The notes: generated by a model not told the origin, from the letters alone. Shown: positions 1 to 7,384, counted from the stretch's first letter. The stretch: DNA of 10,261 nt from Saprospiraceae bacterium (GCA_022842255.1 JALHPW010000124.1:1-10261); one strand, 5' to 3'. Translations and numbers: made by a program.

Positions 1-1095
1 GCGTACGGTCGTTGTTTCGTTTTTTAAGATAGGCAAAAGGCTTTGCGAATCAACTGGTTTCCCGACCGGGATGAAATCTTCCCAATCCGAAAAACCGGCT
101 ACTTCAAGTGAGGTAGCGAAAAGATCCGGTGTGCTTGCCAGTGCGTTGGTTACCCTACCAGGTTGCACCACTGCTGGGCCTGAGAAGATAAAGGGCACTC
201 GTACCCCATATTCATAAAGTGTGCCTTTGCTTTGGGTGGTGTCAGCAATTTGTGATACCCTTTTGGGGTTGCCATTGTCGCCAATGAACACAATGTTTGT
301 GTTTTCCCATTCCCCGTTTTGTTGAAGCCATGTGAACAAGCGCCCCAGTTCAGTATCCATCGCTTCAATCGCAGCTCGAAAATAAAGTTTTGGATTTTGA
401 TTAATATGCTGCTGTGTGCCGGTAAGTCCTGGTACCGTATGAAGTGCGTCGGGCGGTTTGTGATAGGGCGAGTGAGGTGCATTGAAAGCCAACCAAAGAA
501 AAAACGGTTGCTCAGTACCCAGTCCGTCTAACCAGTCGATGGCATCGTTCACGGTTTCTGTGGTAGCGTAATTTGTGATGGTACTCGCCACGCCATCGGT
601 TGTTTTTTTCCAATCGTAGTAGTTCGTAAGCTCCCCAAGAAAATTACCGGAATAACGATCATAGCCCATTCGGTTGGGGTTTAGGAGCGATTGAGGGGTT
701 TGTTGATTGAGGTGCCATTTTCCAATATTGGCCGTGGCATAGGTGTTTGGGGAGTAGTACTTCAGTAATTTGGGAATGGTCATCTCTGCCGTATCAATTT
801 GACCATATTCTGCGCCTGAAATAGCCGTACCAACCCCGGTTCGGAAGCTGTATCGCCCGGTTAGGATTCCTGCCCGAGTGGGTGAACAGATTGGCGAAGC
901 CCAGGCATTTTGAAAACGAACACCTCTCGCCAACAAAGCACGGATATTAGGCATATTGGCTGTATCCACTGCATTTTCATAAAAGCCACAGTAGTCAGCG
1001 CCCATATCGTCCGCAATGATGAGGATAATGTTTTGTTGCGCTGTGAGTACCTGGCCTGTGAACCAAAGCACGATAGCAAAAGCAATTTTTTTCAT
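1..1095 (-). CDS. Type I sulfatase (formylglycine-dependent), C-terminal part beyond window
   Basis: The gene starts at ATG 1095 and stays open for 365 codons to base 1, with no stop, so only the N-terminal part is present. Residues 1-20 (MKKIAFAIVLWFTGQVLTAQ) form a signal peptide, so the product is periplasmic or exported. Sulfatase landmarks appear in order. IIADDMG at 26-32 gives metal-binding Asp29/Asp30. CSPTRAGILTG at 70-80 is the CxPxR signature, whose Cys70 should be converted to formylglycine. GKWH at 125-128, APHSPY at 206-211, GDNG at 272-275 and KGTLYEYGVRVP at 290-301 complete the active site. All expected catalytic and metal residues seem present in the visible part. The last motif reads YEYG where YEGG is more common. 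The family hydrolyses sulfate esters, often of polysaccharides; the substrate cannot be told here. It follows the YHYH gene by 45 bp, suggesting one transcript. No clear Shine-Dalgarno is visible, which is normal in Bacteroidota. Confidence 0.95.
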   Translation of the reverse strand, partial: MKKIAFAIVLWFTGQVLTAQQNIILIIADDMGADYCGFYENAVDTANMPNIRALLARGVRFQNAWASPICSPTRAGILTGRYSFRTGVGTAISGAEYGQIDTAEMTIPKLLKYYSPNTYATANIGKWHLNQQTPQSLLNPNRMGYDRYSGNFLGELTNYYDWKKTTDGVASTITNYATTETVNDAIDWLDGLGTEQPFFLWLAFNAPHSPYHKPPDALHTVPGLTGTQQHINQNPKLYFRAAIEAMDTELGRLFTWLQQNGEWENTNIVFIGDNGNPKRVSQIADTTQSKGTLYEYGVRVPFIFSGPAVVQPGRVTNALASTPDLFATSLEVAGFSDWEDFIPVGKPVDSQSLLPILKNETTTVR

Positions 1096-1110
1096 GGATT
1101 TAAGATGTAT

Positions 1111-1127
1111 GTATGGCCCAACCATAC
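1111..1127 (-). other. Small hairpin between YHYH and sulfatase genes
   Basis: A perfect 6-bp inverted repeat, GTATGG / CCATAC with a 5-nt loop, lies in the 45-bp gap between the YHYH stop codon and the sulfatase ATG. There is no U-tract, so it does not look like an intrinsic terminator. It could be chance or a weak intercistronic stem. Confidence 0.25.
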
Positions 1128-1140
1128 CTTCAAGGGCTGT

Positions 1141-2382
1141 TCAGCGTGCTATGATTATTTTTTTTACCGTCCTTTTTCCACCTTCGCTGATTTGCAAGGA
1201 ATACATCCCTGTGGGCAGATTGCCTGTTTCGAAGGTGTAATCCACTCCGGTCTGCACGTTCTCTTGGAATTGCACCAACTGCCCTTGGGAGTTGAAAAGC
1301 ATAGCAGTCATATTGCTGCTTAGCGATGGGGTAAGGAACAGATTGAATTGATCGTTGGCAGGGTTTGGAAAAACGCTGAAAAGGATTTCATTTTCAACAT
1401 CGTTCACGCTGGTATACACCGTCACGGGCTCGTTGATCACATTGTGACCGGAATTTGGCCCCGTGTTTCCCATTTGTACTTTCCCAAAAAATTTTGGACC
1501 AAGTACATATGGGAATACAGGCGTTTGTGCCTCGTCTATTGTAGTGAAATAAGCATAAATCCCTTCTGGATACTCAGGTGTAATACAAAAACGGCCATTC
1601 CACTGGTCTAGGTCTCCCAATCCCTCCACATACTCAAAATCTTCCATGTAGGCCCCCAGTGGATAAAAAGTTATGATTGGTCCGACCAGGGAGGCTGGCA
1701 GTTGTGTGCCGTTTGGCAGTGTGTTACGCTGGGTAATATTGCGTAGACGGTAACTGCTGCGCATTCTTTTGATAGGTCCCGTACCATTTGTATTGGAGTA
1801 GGCATAGGCTCCGTAAATTGGGAAACCATCAAAAGCAAATCCAATGAGCGGCGCGTGATGGGTGCTGTCCGTATCGTCGTAAAGGCAGGTTGGGTTTACA
1901 TGCAAGTGATATTCGTGCATATTGTTTGGATGTCCGAGACAGGGGTCAAATGTCTCCATGTGCGTATGTTCAAAATAATATGCATTCTGAAACCATACGC
2001 CCGAATCCTGCCAGGTTTTTGCATCTTTTGGGTTATAGATGGACACCCCATTGGTCCAAATACCGATGTGGCCATAGGGAGTGGTGACTTTATTCCCTGT
2101 GTTTTCCTCTGGACTTAGGGTTATCTTGAAAACAAAATTTTGGGCTTCGGGAGACCAAGGATTGTTAGGCCAATCATAGCCTACGGGAATCCAATCCGCA
2201 ATATCATTGGTGCTGACATATACATTGTTTGAGGAATATTGCACCTGTTGAACGTTGGTTTGAATACTGGCAAAACCTGTTGCTCCGCTGTGGTTGACAA
2301 TCCAAGACGTGATTGCTGGATTGGTTTGGGCGGACATAATATTGAAAAATGCGAGGCCGATAAGCGAAAGGGAAAACCGCAT
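1141..2382 (-). CDS. Secreted YHYH-domain protein with T9SS sorting domain
   Basis: This 413-aa protein begins at ATG 2382. Residues 1-19 form a signal peptide (MRFSLSLIGLAFFNIMSAQ). The central region carries the hallmarks of the YHYH family: a His/Tyr-rich stretch at 134-164 ending in HEYHLHVNP, then PLIGFAFDGFPIYG at 178-191, and a following block with SYRLRN. The several His residues (139, 141, 156, 159, 161, 175, 176) suggest metal binding, but the family's activity is not established to my knowledge. Residues about 335-413 form a C-terminal type A T9SS domain, starting FSVFPNPANDQFNL and ending with a basic KRTVKKIIIAR tail, so the protein is predicted to cross the outer membrane through the Por system and be surface-attached or released. 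It precedes the sulfatase by 45 bp and is probably co-transcribed with it. A 231-bp gap separates it from the upstream gene; I found no convincing TAnnTTTG promoter there, only a near match (TACTTTG). Confidence 0.93.
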   Translation of the reverse strand: MRFSLSLIGLAFFNIMSAQTNPAITSWIVNHSGATGFASIQTNVQQVQYSSNNVYVSTNDIADWIPVGYDWPNNPWSPEAQNFVFKITLSPEENTGNKVTTPYGHIGIWTNGVSIYNPKDAKTWQDSGVWFQNAYYFEHTHMETFDPCLGHPNNMHEYHLHVNPTCLYDDTDSTHHAPLIGFAFDGFPIYGAYAYSNTNGTGPIKRMRSSYRLRNITQRNTLPNGTQLPASLVGPIITFYPLGAYMEDFEYVEGLGDLDQWNGRFCITPEYPEGIYAYFTTIDEAQTPVFPYVLGPKFFGKVQMGNTGPNSGHNVINEPVTVYTSVNDVENEILFSVFPNPANDQFNLFLTPSLSSNMTAMLFNSQGQLVQFQENVQTGVDYTFETGNLPTGMYSLQISEGGKRTVKKIIIAR

Positions 2383-2518
2383 AGGATAATACTAATTATT
2401 TGGTGAGCAGCTGAGACGGCACCAAAGTAGTAGGGTTTAATCTACCGAAAAAACGCGTCCCTCTTGAACATGCCCGATTGGCGGTTTCTGCTTTCAGATG
2501 CTATCGATGTCCCGCATT

Positions 2519-2604
2519 TTACCGGCGACTTTATTTGCTGATATGCCCTGCAGTATGCTTATATACAAATTGTTGGCGTATAGAGCCAATAAATTTGCTG
2601 GTAA
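2519..2604. repeat. Degraded REPIN-like inverted pair (copy A)
   Basis: This 86-bp element lies in the 231-bp gap between the YHYH gene and the small unrecognised gene, 9 bp beyond the latter's stop codon. The left arm (2519-2541) matches the 23-nt arm of copies B and C at 18 positions. The right arm (2582-2604) matches the inverted arm at about 14. The outermost 17 nt still pair at 14 positions, and an inner pair (ATATGCC 2541-2547 with GGCGTAT 2575-2581) adds 6 of 7. The individual arm palindromes have decayed, but the long hairpin across the pair survives. It may help define the 3' end of the upstream transcript, though no U-tract follows. The rest of the gap (2383-2518) holds nothing I can name. 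Confidence 0.7.
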
Positions 2605-2613
2605 AAACTTTCC

Positions 2614-3159
2614 TTATTCAAGCCCATCTTCGAAAAAAAATGACCGCTCCCTAGGAAAGCCCCATCCATGAAATTCCGAAAAATGAGCCTTCTCAAAAAG
2701 CTCCAGTGCCGGACAAGGTATTTGGTTTTGCTCCATGATGCGCAGTAATTCCAGCAATGGGACCAAGGTGGATGAACTGTATTCACCGGTTCCAGCATAC
2801 AGGTTGTTCCGCCCAATTTCGATAACCAGCGAAATGCTTTTTAGGTAATCAACCGGTAGCTGTTGGTAAAACTTGTAATAATCCAAGGCTTCTGTCTCTG
2901 TCAAAACCTCTACACCCTTGAAGTCATTCAGCGCAGCTTCCTCTTGCAGAAATGCTGGGTCAAATTCATGGATTTGCGTTTCCCAATCATCTAACTGACT
3001 AGTGCTCGTAAAATCCCATAAAAGGCGCAGTAACCTTATAATTTTTTCTTCCCGGTTTATCCCAAGTGCCTCTCCAAATGTTTCAAGGCATCGAATCCCA
3101 AGGGCGACCCTAGCTCGAATTGAAATGTGCTTTGCTCGGTTTTCTATTGTTGTATCCAT
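2614..3159 (-). CDS. Hypothetical protein, 181 aa
   Basis: I do not recognise this family. The open frame extends upstream to a TTG at 3189, but the ATG at 3159 (MDTTIENRAK) is the better start, giving 181 residues. There is no signal peptide or membrane segment, so it should be cytoplasmic. It looks mostly helical and rather acidic: a basic/helical N-terminus (residues 8-50, with RVALGIRCLETF and IIRLLRLLWDF), an acidic middle with DDWETQIHEFDPAFLQEEAALNDF (57-80), a leucine-rich helix LVPLLELLRIMEQ (132-144), and an aromatic tail FSEFHGWGFPRERSFFF (160-176). Small acidic proteins of this look include immunity proteins of toxin systems, but no toxin gene is adjacent and that is only a guess. 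It is bracketed by REPIN-like elements A and B, which is unusual. Its base composition looks more AT-rich than the large gene upstream. Confidence 0.75.
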   Translation of the reverse strand: MDTTIENRAKHISIRARVALGIRCLETFGEALGINREEKIIRLLRLLWDFTSTSQLDDWETQIHEFDPAFLQEEAALNDFKGVEVLTETEALDYYKFYQQLPVDYLKSISLVIEIGRNNLYAGTGEYSSSTLVPLLELLRIMEQNQIPCPALELFEKAHFSEFHGWGFPRERSFFFEDGLE

Positions 3160-3209
3160 GGTTAAGAGTCCAGCAGGCAAATCCGTCAAAAAAAGTGTGC
3201 CCCAGTATT

Positions 3210-3294
3210 GTACCGGCGACTTTAGTCGCCGGAAAAAACCAAGAGCAAAGTCAGAGCATTGGCCTGGTGCTCCTGCGACTAAAGTCGCCGGTAC
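3210..3294. repeat. REPIN-like inverted pair (copy B), intergenic
   Basis: Two 23-nt arms face each other across a 39-nt spacer. The left arm (3210-3232) is GTAC followed by the palindrome CCGGCGAC-TTTA-GTCGCCGG. The right arm (3272-3294) is its reverse complement with one mismatch. Each arm can fold alone into an 8-bp stem with a 4-nt loop, or the pair can form one long hairpin. Loop asymmetry (TTTA versus TAAA) gives each arm a direction, so this is a true inverted pair. The element ends 2 bp from the stop codon of the 1353-residue gene and fills most of the 137-bp gap before the next gene, so it will be transcribed and may stabilise or attenuate the message. Confidence 0.9.
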
Positions 3295-3296
3295 CG

Positions 3297-6200
3297 TTAA
3301 TGAACCAATACCTGTCCGAAACGCATACTCGACTCATTTTCAATTCGATAGGCGTAGGTTCCAGCAGGTAACCCCGCCAGCGAAAGCGTGCCGTTCCCTT
3401 CAAATTTCAAGACCTTTACCTGACTCCCTTTTGCATTGTACAGCCGGAATGTGCAATTCCCGGATGCTGCAGAACGGAGTTGAAGGACGCCGCTTTCTGC
3501 AACTGGATTGGGAAATACCTGAAGGTCGTCAGGGCTTGTACCGGCGACTTTAGTCGCTGGATTACCGTTCCGTTCGTTGACGTTTCCAGCGACTAAAGTC
3601 GCCGGTACAGGCTTGGCCTCCATCAGTCCCGGGAGTTCGAGCCAGAATTGTCCGGCAGCCTTGATTTGATTGCTGCTTAGGAAACCAATCTCGCCGTTGG
3701 GGCCCTCGTGCAGTTCATCGGCAGCGTCCAGGTTTTGCCACAGCGGACCGTGGGCTATTGCACCACGCCGCCAAAGTTTGCAAGCAGAGGCGGCCAAGTC
3801 TGCGGGCATAGCACCCAGTTTGGAGAACCAAATTTCAGCAGGTGCCGTGAAATTCGCATTCGTTCCGTAGTTCTGTAAAATCCAGTAATCCGTTGAATTC
3901 GAATGCACTATGTTGGGAAGTGTATCGGGCGAAACACTCAAACGCGACACCACTACCTCCCCGTTTGGATAAGTCCCGCTGGGTGGGAATACAAGGGTTA
4001 GTCCAGTGCCGTCAAAGGTGTACCGTTTCTTACCCGGTGCAATGGTGAGGCGTTTACTTACGCCTTTACCAACGGGAGCTGTCGATTTTTCGCGTTTTAC
4101 GGCAGAACCAACCAGCGAACCATGGCGTACACCCACACGGTCGAGCGCAAGGCCTCCAGCTTCGTTGAACTGATAATAACTGATTAGGTTGGGAAGTTCC
4201 TCTGGTGCTTTGGTCAGGTGCATCAGTTCACGGATTTCCTCCTGGGTCAGCGATTTATCGAACACACAAATCTCGTCCATGGAGCCCTTCACAAAACGCC
4301 CGCCCCAGCCTTTGTAGTTGCCAAAGCGGTTGCCGGAATCAAAATTGACCGGTGCCACATTGAAGCTTTGCTTCGAGCCGCGGCCATTCACATAAAGGGT
4401 AATGCCCGTAGGTTCCACCACCATGGCCACGTGGCTCCACTCCCCGGCGGGCGCGATGAGGCCGCTGTTCCACCACCACTGACCACCCGGCCAGTGATAG
4501 CCCAGGGAATTATCACCCGGACGGAAATTAAAGCCGGCCGTCTGGCCGTCGTGCATAAAAATCGCGCTGTATTCTGGCTGGATGCCATCGGGCTTTATCC
4601 AGGCCGTTACGGTCAAGGTATTTGTAGTCAGGTTGAGCGCCGGGGTCGCCACATAATCTTCCGTATTGTTGCCCCCGATATTCACAGCAGAACCCGGAAT
4701 GGTGTCCGCGCGGCAGCCGTCTCCGATACTGATATTGAGCGACTTGGAAAATTGCCCATTCACGGTCAAGGTGGCCGTGTAGGTCCCCGCATCGCCGAAC
4801 ACCGCTTTTGGGTTGCGGATGTCCGTCGCGCTCGACCAGGTTGGGGCCGGGTCGAACGACCATTCCCAGGTAGCGCCATCATGGTTCAGCACGGAATAGT
4901 CGTCGAAATAAATCGTATCGCGGGAACAGTTGGCCACCAAAGCGCTGGCCATCGGTTGTACAACTACAGCGGAAGGTTCGTACAAATCAGCCTCCCAGAC
5001 CCCAAAACCCCAGGTGCCGTTTCGGATTTTTCCGGTTTTATAGAATGGTTTGAGCCGGTTGCATTCCGCCGAAATGGGGAAACCGGTGCTGTATGGCTGC
5101 CAGTCGCTGTGGCTGTTGTTTCGATAAAACACGCCGCCATTGGTGCCCAGGTAAATCCCGCCATCGGTGCCGTATTGGGCCATGATGTTGCTGATGCGGA
5201 TGTTGTTCAGGGTGGCGGTGGTCAGGTTGGCCCAGGTTTGCCCACCGTCGATGGTTTTGTAAATTTTCTTGCCGTTGGAGCCATAAGTGACGGCTGCCCA
5301 GAGCACGTTTTCGTTTTCTGCACTGAGGGCGAGTTTCACGCGGTCGTTGTTGTTGGGCAAGGGAAGGCCGGTGACTTTTACCCAGCTTTGTCCGCCGTTG
5401 GTGGTTTTCCAGATGGAATCGTCGGTGCCATCCCACTGCGAACAATAAATCACGTCCGGGTTTGAACGGCTCACTTCGATGTCGTACACGGTATTGTCCA
5501 CCGTGCCCGGAAAGGTATAAAGTGCTGAAAATGAAGTGCCACCATCGGTGCTTTTCCAGATTTTGTTTTCCTTGCCGAGGTACACGATGTTCCAACAGCG
5601 AGGGTCCCAAACCATTTCTGAGTTGGCGTAATACGCGTAGCTTTCGTTGGGGAAAAGCCCAACCGGGAAATAACTCACGCCATCCTCGAACCCGCCTTTC
5701 AATCGATAACCACCAATATCGGAGTGATAGGTTTTGCGGGCATCGCCTGGGTTGACATACCCTGTGGGCGATTCTGCACCGCCCATCCGGTAATATTTGC
5801 CGTCGGGAAAACTTTCGTGCCAGGCCATATTGCCGTTGTGATACCGACCGCCCACGAGCACATCCTCGTTCCAACCACTGTCAAAGCCCCACATATCCGA
5901 GCCTGAAACCCCGTTCATCCGGGCCTCGATGCTTTGGGCAAAATTGTTGGAATAGTTGATGCCACCGTCGCTGGTAATCCAAAGGTCATTGCCATGCGCA
6001 GCAATCGCCTGGATGTCAGGGTGGCTCCAGGGGAGTCCGCCGACATAAGCGCCCAGTGCCGACCAGGTGGCGCCCCCGTCGTTGCTTTTGAACCAGGAAC
6101 ACCCCCCTGCAATCAATTGATTGTCATTGTTTGGGTTCACCACAATGGCCATGTCGTAGAACCCTTGTGTAAACCAATCCACCCCGTTTGCGTCCATCAA

Positions 6201-7358
6201 ATTGGTGTGGGTTGGAATCGAATAGGGTTGTCCGATGGCATTTGTAGGGTGTGTATTCGACCAGGTGCCGCCGCTGTTGGTGCTTTTAAAAACCCCGATG
6301 TAGCCACCCAGGTTGCCGCCTTCGCCACAGAGATAGGCGTACACTTTAGAGGGGTTGGAGGGGCAAACAGCAATCATGCCGCCTGTTACGGTCATGCCCG
6401 CAGCGGGCGTCCACCAACCCGCGTTGGAATTGTTGAACGTTGCGCCACCATCGGTAGAGACGCGAAAATCCGAACCGCTGCCACTTTTCCGGATGGTAAA
6501 AGCGGTGAGTGGGTCGTTGGGTTTGAACTCCACGGCCCAGGTTTGTTGGGTGTGTATTTTGGCCCAGTTTGCGCCCGCATTGGACGTGCGCAACAAGCCT
6601 TGGTCGGCAGCTGCCAGCACCACCTCGGGTTGGTCGGCTTTGATGGCGATGTCATTGACCCAGAGGTTATTTTCGCTGTACACCGTGGCCCAGGTGCTGC
6701 CACCATCGGTGGTTTTGATGATTTTTCCGCCGGTTGCGGCGTATACGGTATTGGGGTCGGTTGGGTGGATTTTCACCGCGCCAAAGGAACCGTGCATGAC
6801 ATTGAGGGTGAGCAGGGTCCAGTGCAAACCCTTATCGGTTGTTTTCCAGACGCCCCCGGTTTCGCCCCCCGCATAGAGGATGTTGGGGTCGGAAAGCGAG
6901 ATGTCGATGGAATAGACATTGGTTTGCCAGGTTACCTCGGTGAGGCCATCGGTATCGTAGGTTTGTTTGGGGCCGAGAAAGCTCCAGGGCCCCCCGCTTC
7001 TTTGTTGTTGGGAGATTTCCCGAACTGCGCGCAATGCAGCTTCTTTTTCAGCCAAATCATCCGCGCTTGGTTCTTTGATGAAACCATCTGCTTGTACAAA
7101 AGGCCTTGCCCAGTGCATCCAATGTTTGAAATACTGGGTGTAGGAGTTTTTCTCAAATGCTTGATTTTCACAGTATTCCGTGTAGGCTTTTTGGACCTCG
7201 AACACGTTGGGGTTGTCGCCCGTGAGCAGGTGCATCCAGGCGGGTGCATCGGGCGAAACGTGTGGTAAGGATGGTTTTTGTTGGGAAAAAAGGATATTGG
7301 GGAAGCACATCACGCCTGCCATCAGGAGAAGGGCAAGCAAATAAGTCCTGTTTTTCAT
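3297..7358 (-). CDS. Giant secreted Asp-box propeller/PKD/LamG protein with T9SS tail
   Basis: The 1353-aa product starts at ATG 7358 with a signal peptide (about residues 1-26, ending ILFSQ). Nine Asp-box (BNR) motifs of the form K-S/T-T-D/N-G-G-x-T-W occur at about 172, 215, 257, 300, 358, 424, 602, 651 and 701. They indicate beta-propeller folds of the sortilin/VPS10 or sialidase type. No sialidase catalytic triad can be assigned, so an enzymatic role is unproven. A PKD-like domain follows (about 805-882, WEWSFDP...GDAGTYTATLTV), then a LamG/concanavalin-like domain (about 890-1048, LTVTAWIKPDG...GSMDEICVFDKSLTQEEI). An Ig-like stretch of unknown family covers about 1100-1245. Residues about 1279-1353 are a T9SS sorting domain (LQVFPNPVAESG to the C-terminus). 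Residues 1251-1273 are encoded by repeat copy C. The likely role is a surface or released adhesin or carbohydrate-binding protein. It lies 110 bp after the DUF3857 gene. The coding region looks GC-richer than its neighbours. Confidence 0.94.
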   Translation of the reverse strand: MKNRTYLLALLLMAGVMCFPNILFSQQKPSLPHVSPDAPAWMHLLTGDNPNVFEVQKAYTEYCENQAFEKNSYTQYFKHWMHWARPFVQADGFIKEPSADDLAEKEAALRAVREISQQQRSGGPWSFLGPKQTYDTDGLTEVTWQTNVYSIDISLSDPNILYAGGETGGVWKTTDKGLHWTLLTLNVMHGSFGAVKIHPTDPNTVYAATGGKIIKTTDGGSTWATVYSENNLWVNDIAIKADQPEVVLAAADQGLLRTSNAGANWAKIHTQQTWAVEFKPNDPLTAFTIRKSGSGSDFRVSTDGGATFNNSNAGWWTPAAGMTVTGGMIAVCPSNPSKVYAYLCGEGGNLGGYIGVFKSTNSGGTWSNTHPTNAIGQPYSIPTHTNLMDANGVDWFTQGFYDMAIVVNPNNDNQLIAGGCSWFKSNDGGATWSALGAYVGGLPWSHPDIQAIAAHGNDLWITSDGGINYSNNFAQSIEARMNGVSGSDMWGFDSGWNEDVLVGGRYHNGNMAWHESFPDGKYYRMGGAESPTGYVNPGDARKTYHSDIGGYRLKGGFEDGVSYFPVGLFPNESYAYYANSEMVWDPRCWNIVYLGKENKIWKSTDGGTSFSALYTFPGTVDNTVYDIEVSRSNPDVIYCSQWDGTDDSIWKTTNGGQSWVKVTGLPLPNNNDRVKLALSAENENVLWAAVTYGSNGKKIYKTIDGGQTWANLTTATLNNIRISNIMAQYGTDGGIYLGTNGGVFYRNNSHSDWQPYSTGFPISAECNRLKPFYKTGKIRNGTWGFGVWEADLYEPSAVVVQPMASALVANCSRDTIYFDDYSVLNHDGATWEWSFDPAPTWSSATDIRNPKAVFGDAGTYTATLTVNGQFSKSLNISIGDGCRADTIPGSAVNIGGNNTEDYVATPALNLTTNTLTVTAWIKPDGIQPEYSAIFMHDGQTAGFNFRPGDNSLGYHWPGGQWWWNSGLIAPAGEWSHVAMVVEPTGITLYVNGRGSKQSFNVAPVNFDSGNRFGNYKGWGGRFVKGSMDEICVFDKSLTQEEIRELMHLTKAPEELPNLISYYQFNEAGGLALDRVGVRHGSLVGSAVKREKSTAPVGKGVSKRLTIAPGKKRYTFDGTGLTLVFPPSGTYPNGEVVVSRLSVSPDTLPNIVHSNSTDYWILQNYGTNANFTAPAEIWFSKLGAMPADLAASACKLWRRGAIAHGPLWQNLDAADELHEGPNGEIGFLSSNQIKAAGQFWLELPGLMEAKPVPATLVAGNVNERNGNPATKVAGTSPDDLQVFPNPVAESGVLQLRSAASGNCTFRLYNAKGSQVKVLKFEGNGTLSLAGLPAGTYAYRIENESSMRFGQVLVH
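3538..3608. repeat. REPIN-like inverted pair (copy C) inside the giant gene
   Basis: This is the cleanest copy. A 23-nt left arm (3538-3560, GTAC then CCGGCGAC-TTTA-GTCGCTGG) and a right arm (3586-3608) are perfect reverse complements across a 25-nt spacer, 71 bp in total. It lies wholly inside the coding sequence and is translated: the arms give VPATLVAG (from 1251) and PATKVAG, joined by an Asn-rich spacer peptide. The reading frame stays open through both arms, and the peptide falls in the linker between the upstream domain and the T9SS domain. A 5-bp direct repeat GGCTT flanks it (3533-3537 directly at the left edge, 3610-3614 one base from the right edge). This may be a trace of insertion or chance. 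Confidence 0.92.
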
Positions 7359-7384
7359 GCGCAGTAAGAATAGTTAACTGCGCA
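7358..7384 (-). promoter_or_regulatory. Inverted repeat overlapping the start codon of the giant gene
   Basis: A perfect 8-bp inverted repeat (TGCGCAGT at 7358-7365, ACTGCGCA at 7377-7384, 11-nt spacer) sits immediately upstream, and its last base is the A of the ATG of the 1353-residue gene. As RNA it would fold the translation start into a stem; as DNA it could be an operator. No promoter or ribosome binding site is clear here, so its function is inference from position. Confidence 0.4.

Noticed and set aside
2083..2099. Stretch resembling a repeat arm inside the YHYH gene (TGACTTTATT)
   Set aside because: Only the AT-rich core matches, there is no inverted partner, and the encoded NKVTTP segment fits the protein; chance similarity.
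3160..3189. TTG start extending the 181-residue protein by 10 residues
   Set aside because: The downstream ATG at 3159 is a stronger start codon and no Shine-Dalgarno favours the TTG.
2519..3608. CRISPR array interpretation of the repeats
   Set aside because: Arms alternate in orientation, spacers are uneven, spacing between elements is hundreds of bases and no cas genes are present.
4218..5465. Long plus-strand open frame of 415 codons
   Set aside because: It lies antisense to the well-supported propeller/PKD/LamG gene, has low-complexity Val/Ala/Gly/His-rich composition and no recognisable domain; a mirror of the coding strand's codon bias.
5038..5874. Minus-strand open frame of 278 codons in another frame
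   Set aside because: Overlaps the giant gene completely, is Arg/Gln/His-rich and shows no family signature.
5934..7268. Second long plus-strand open frame of 444 codons
   Set aside because: Also antisense to the Asp-box region; repeated motifs in it mirror the repeats of the real gene.
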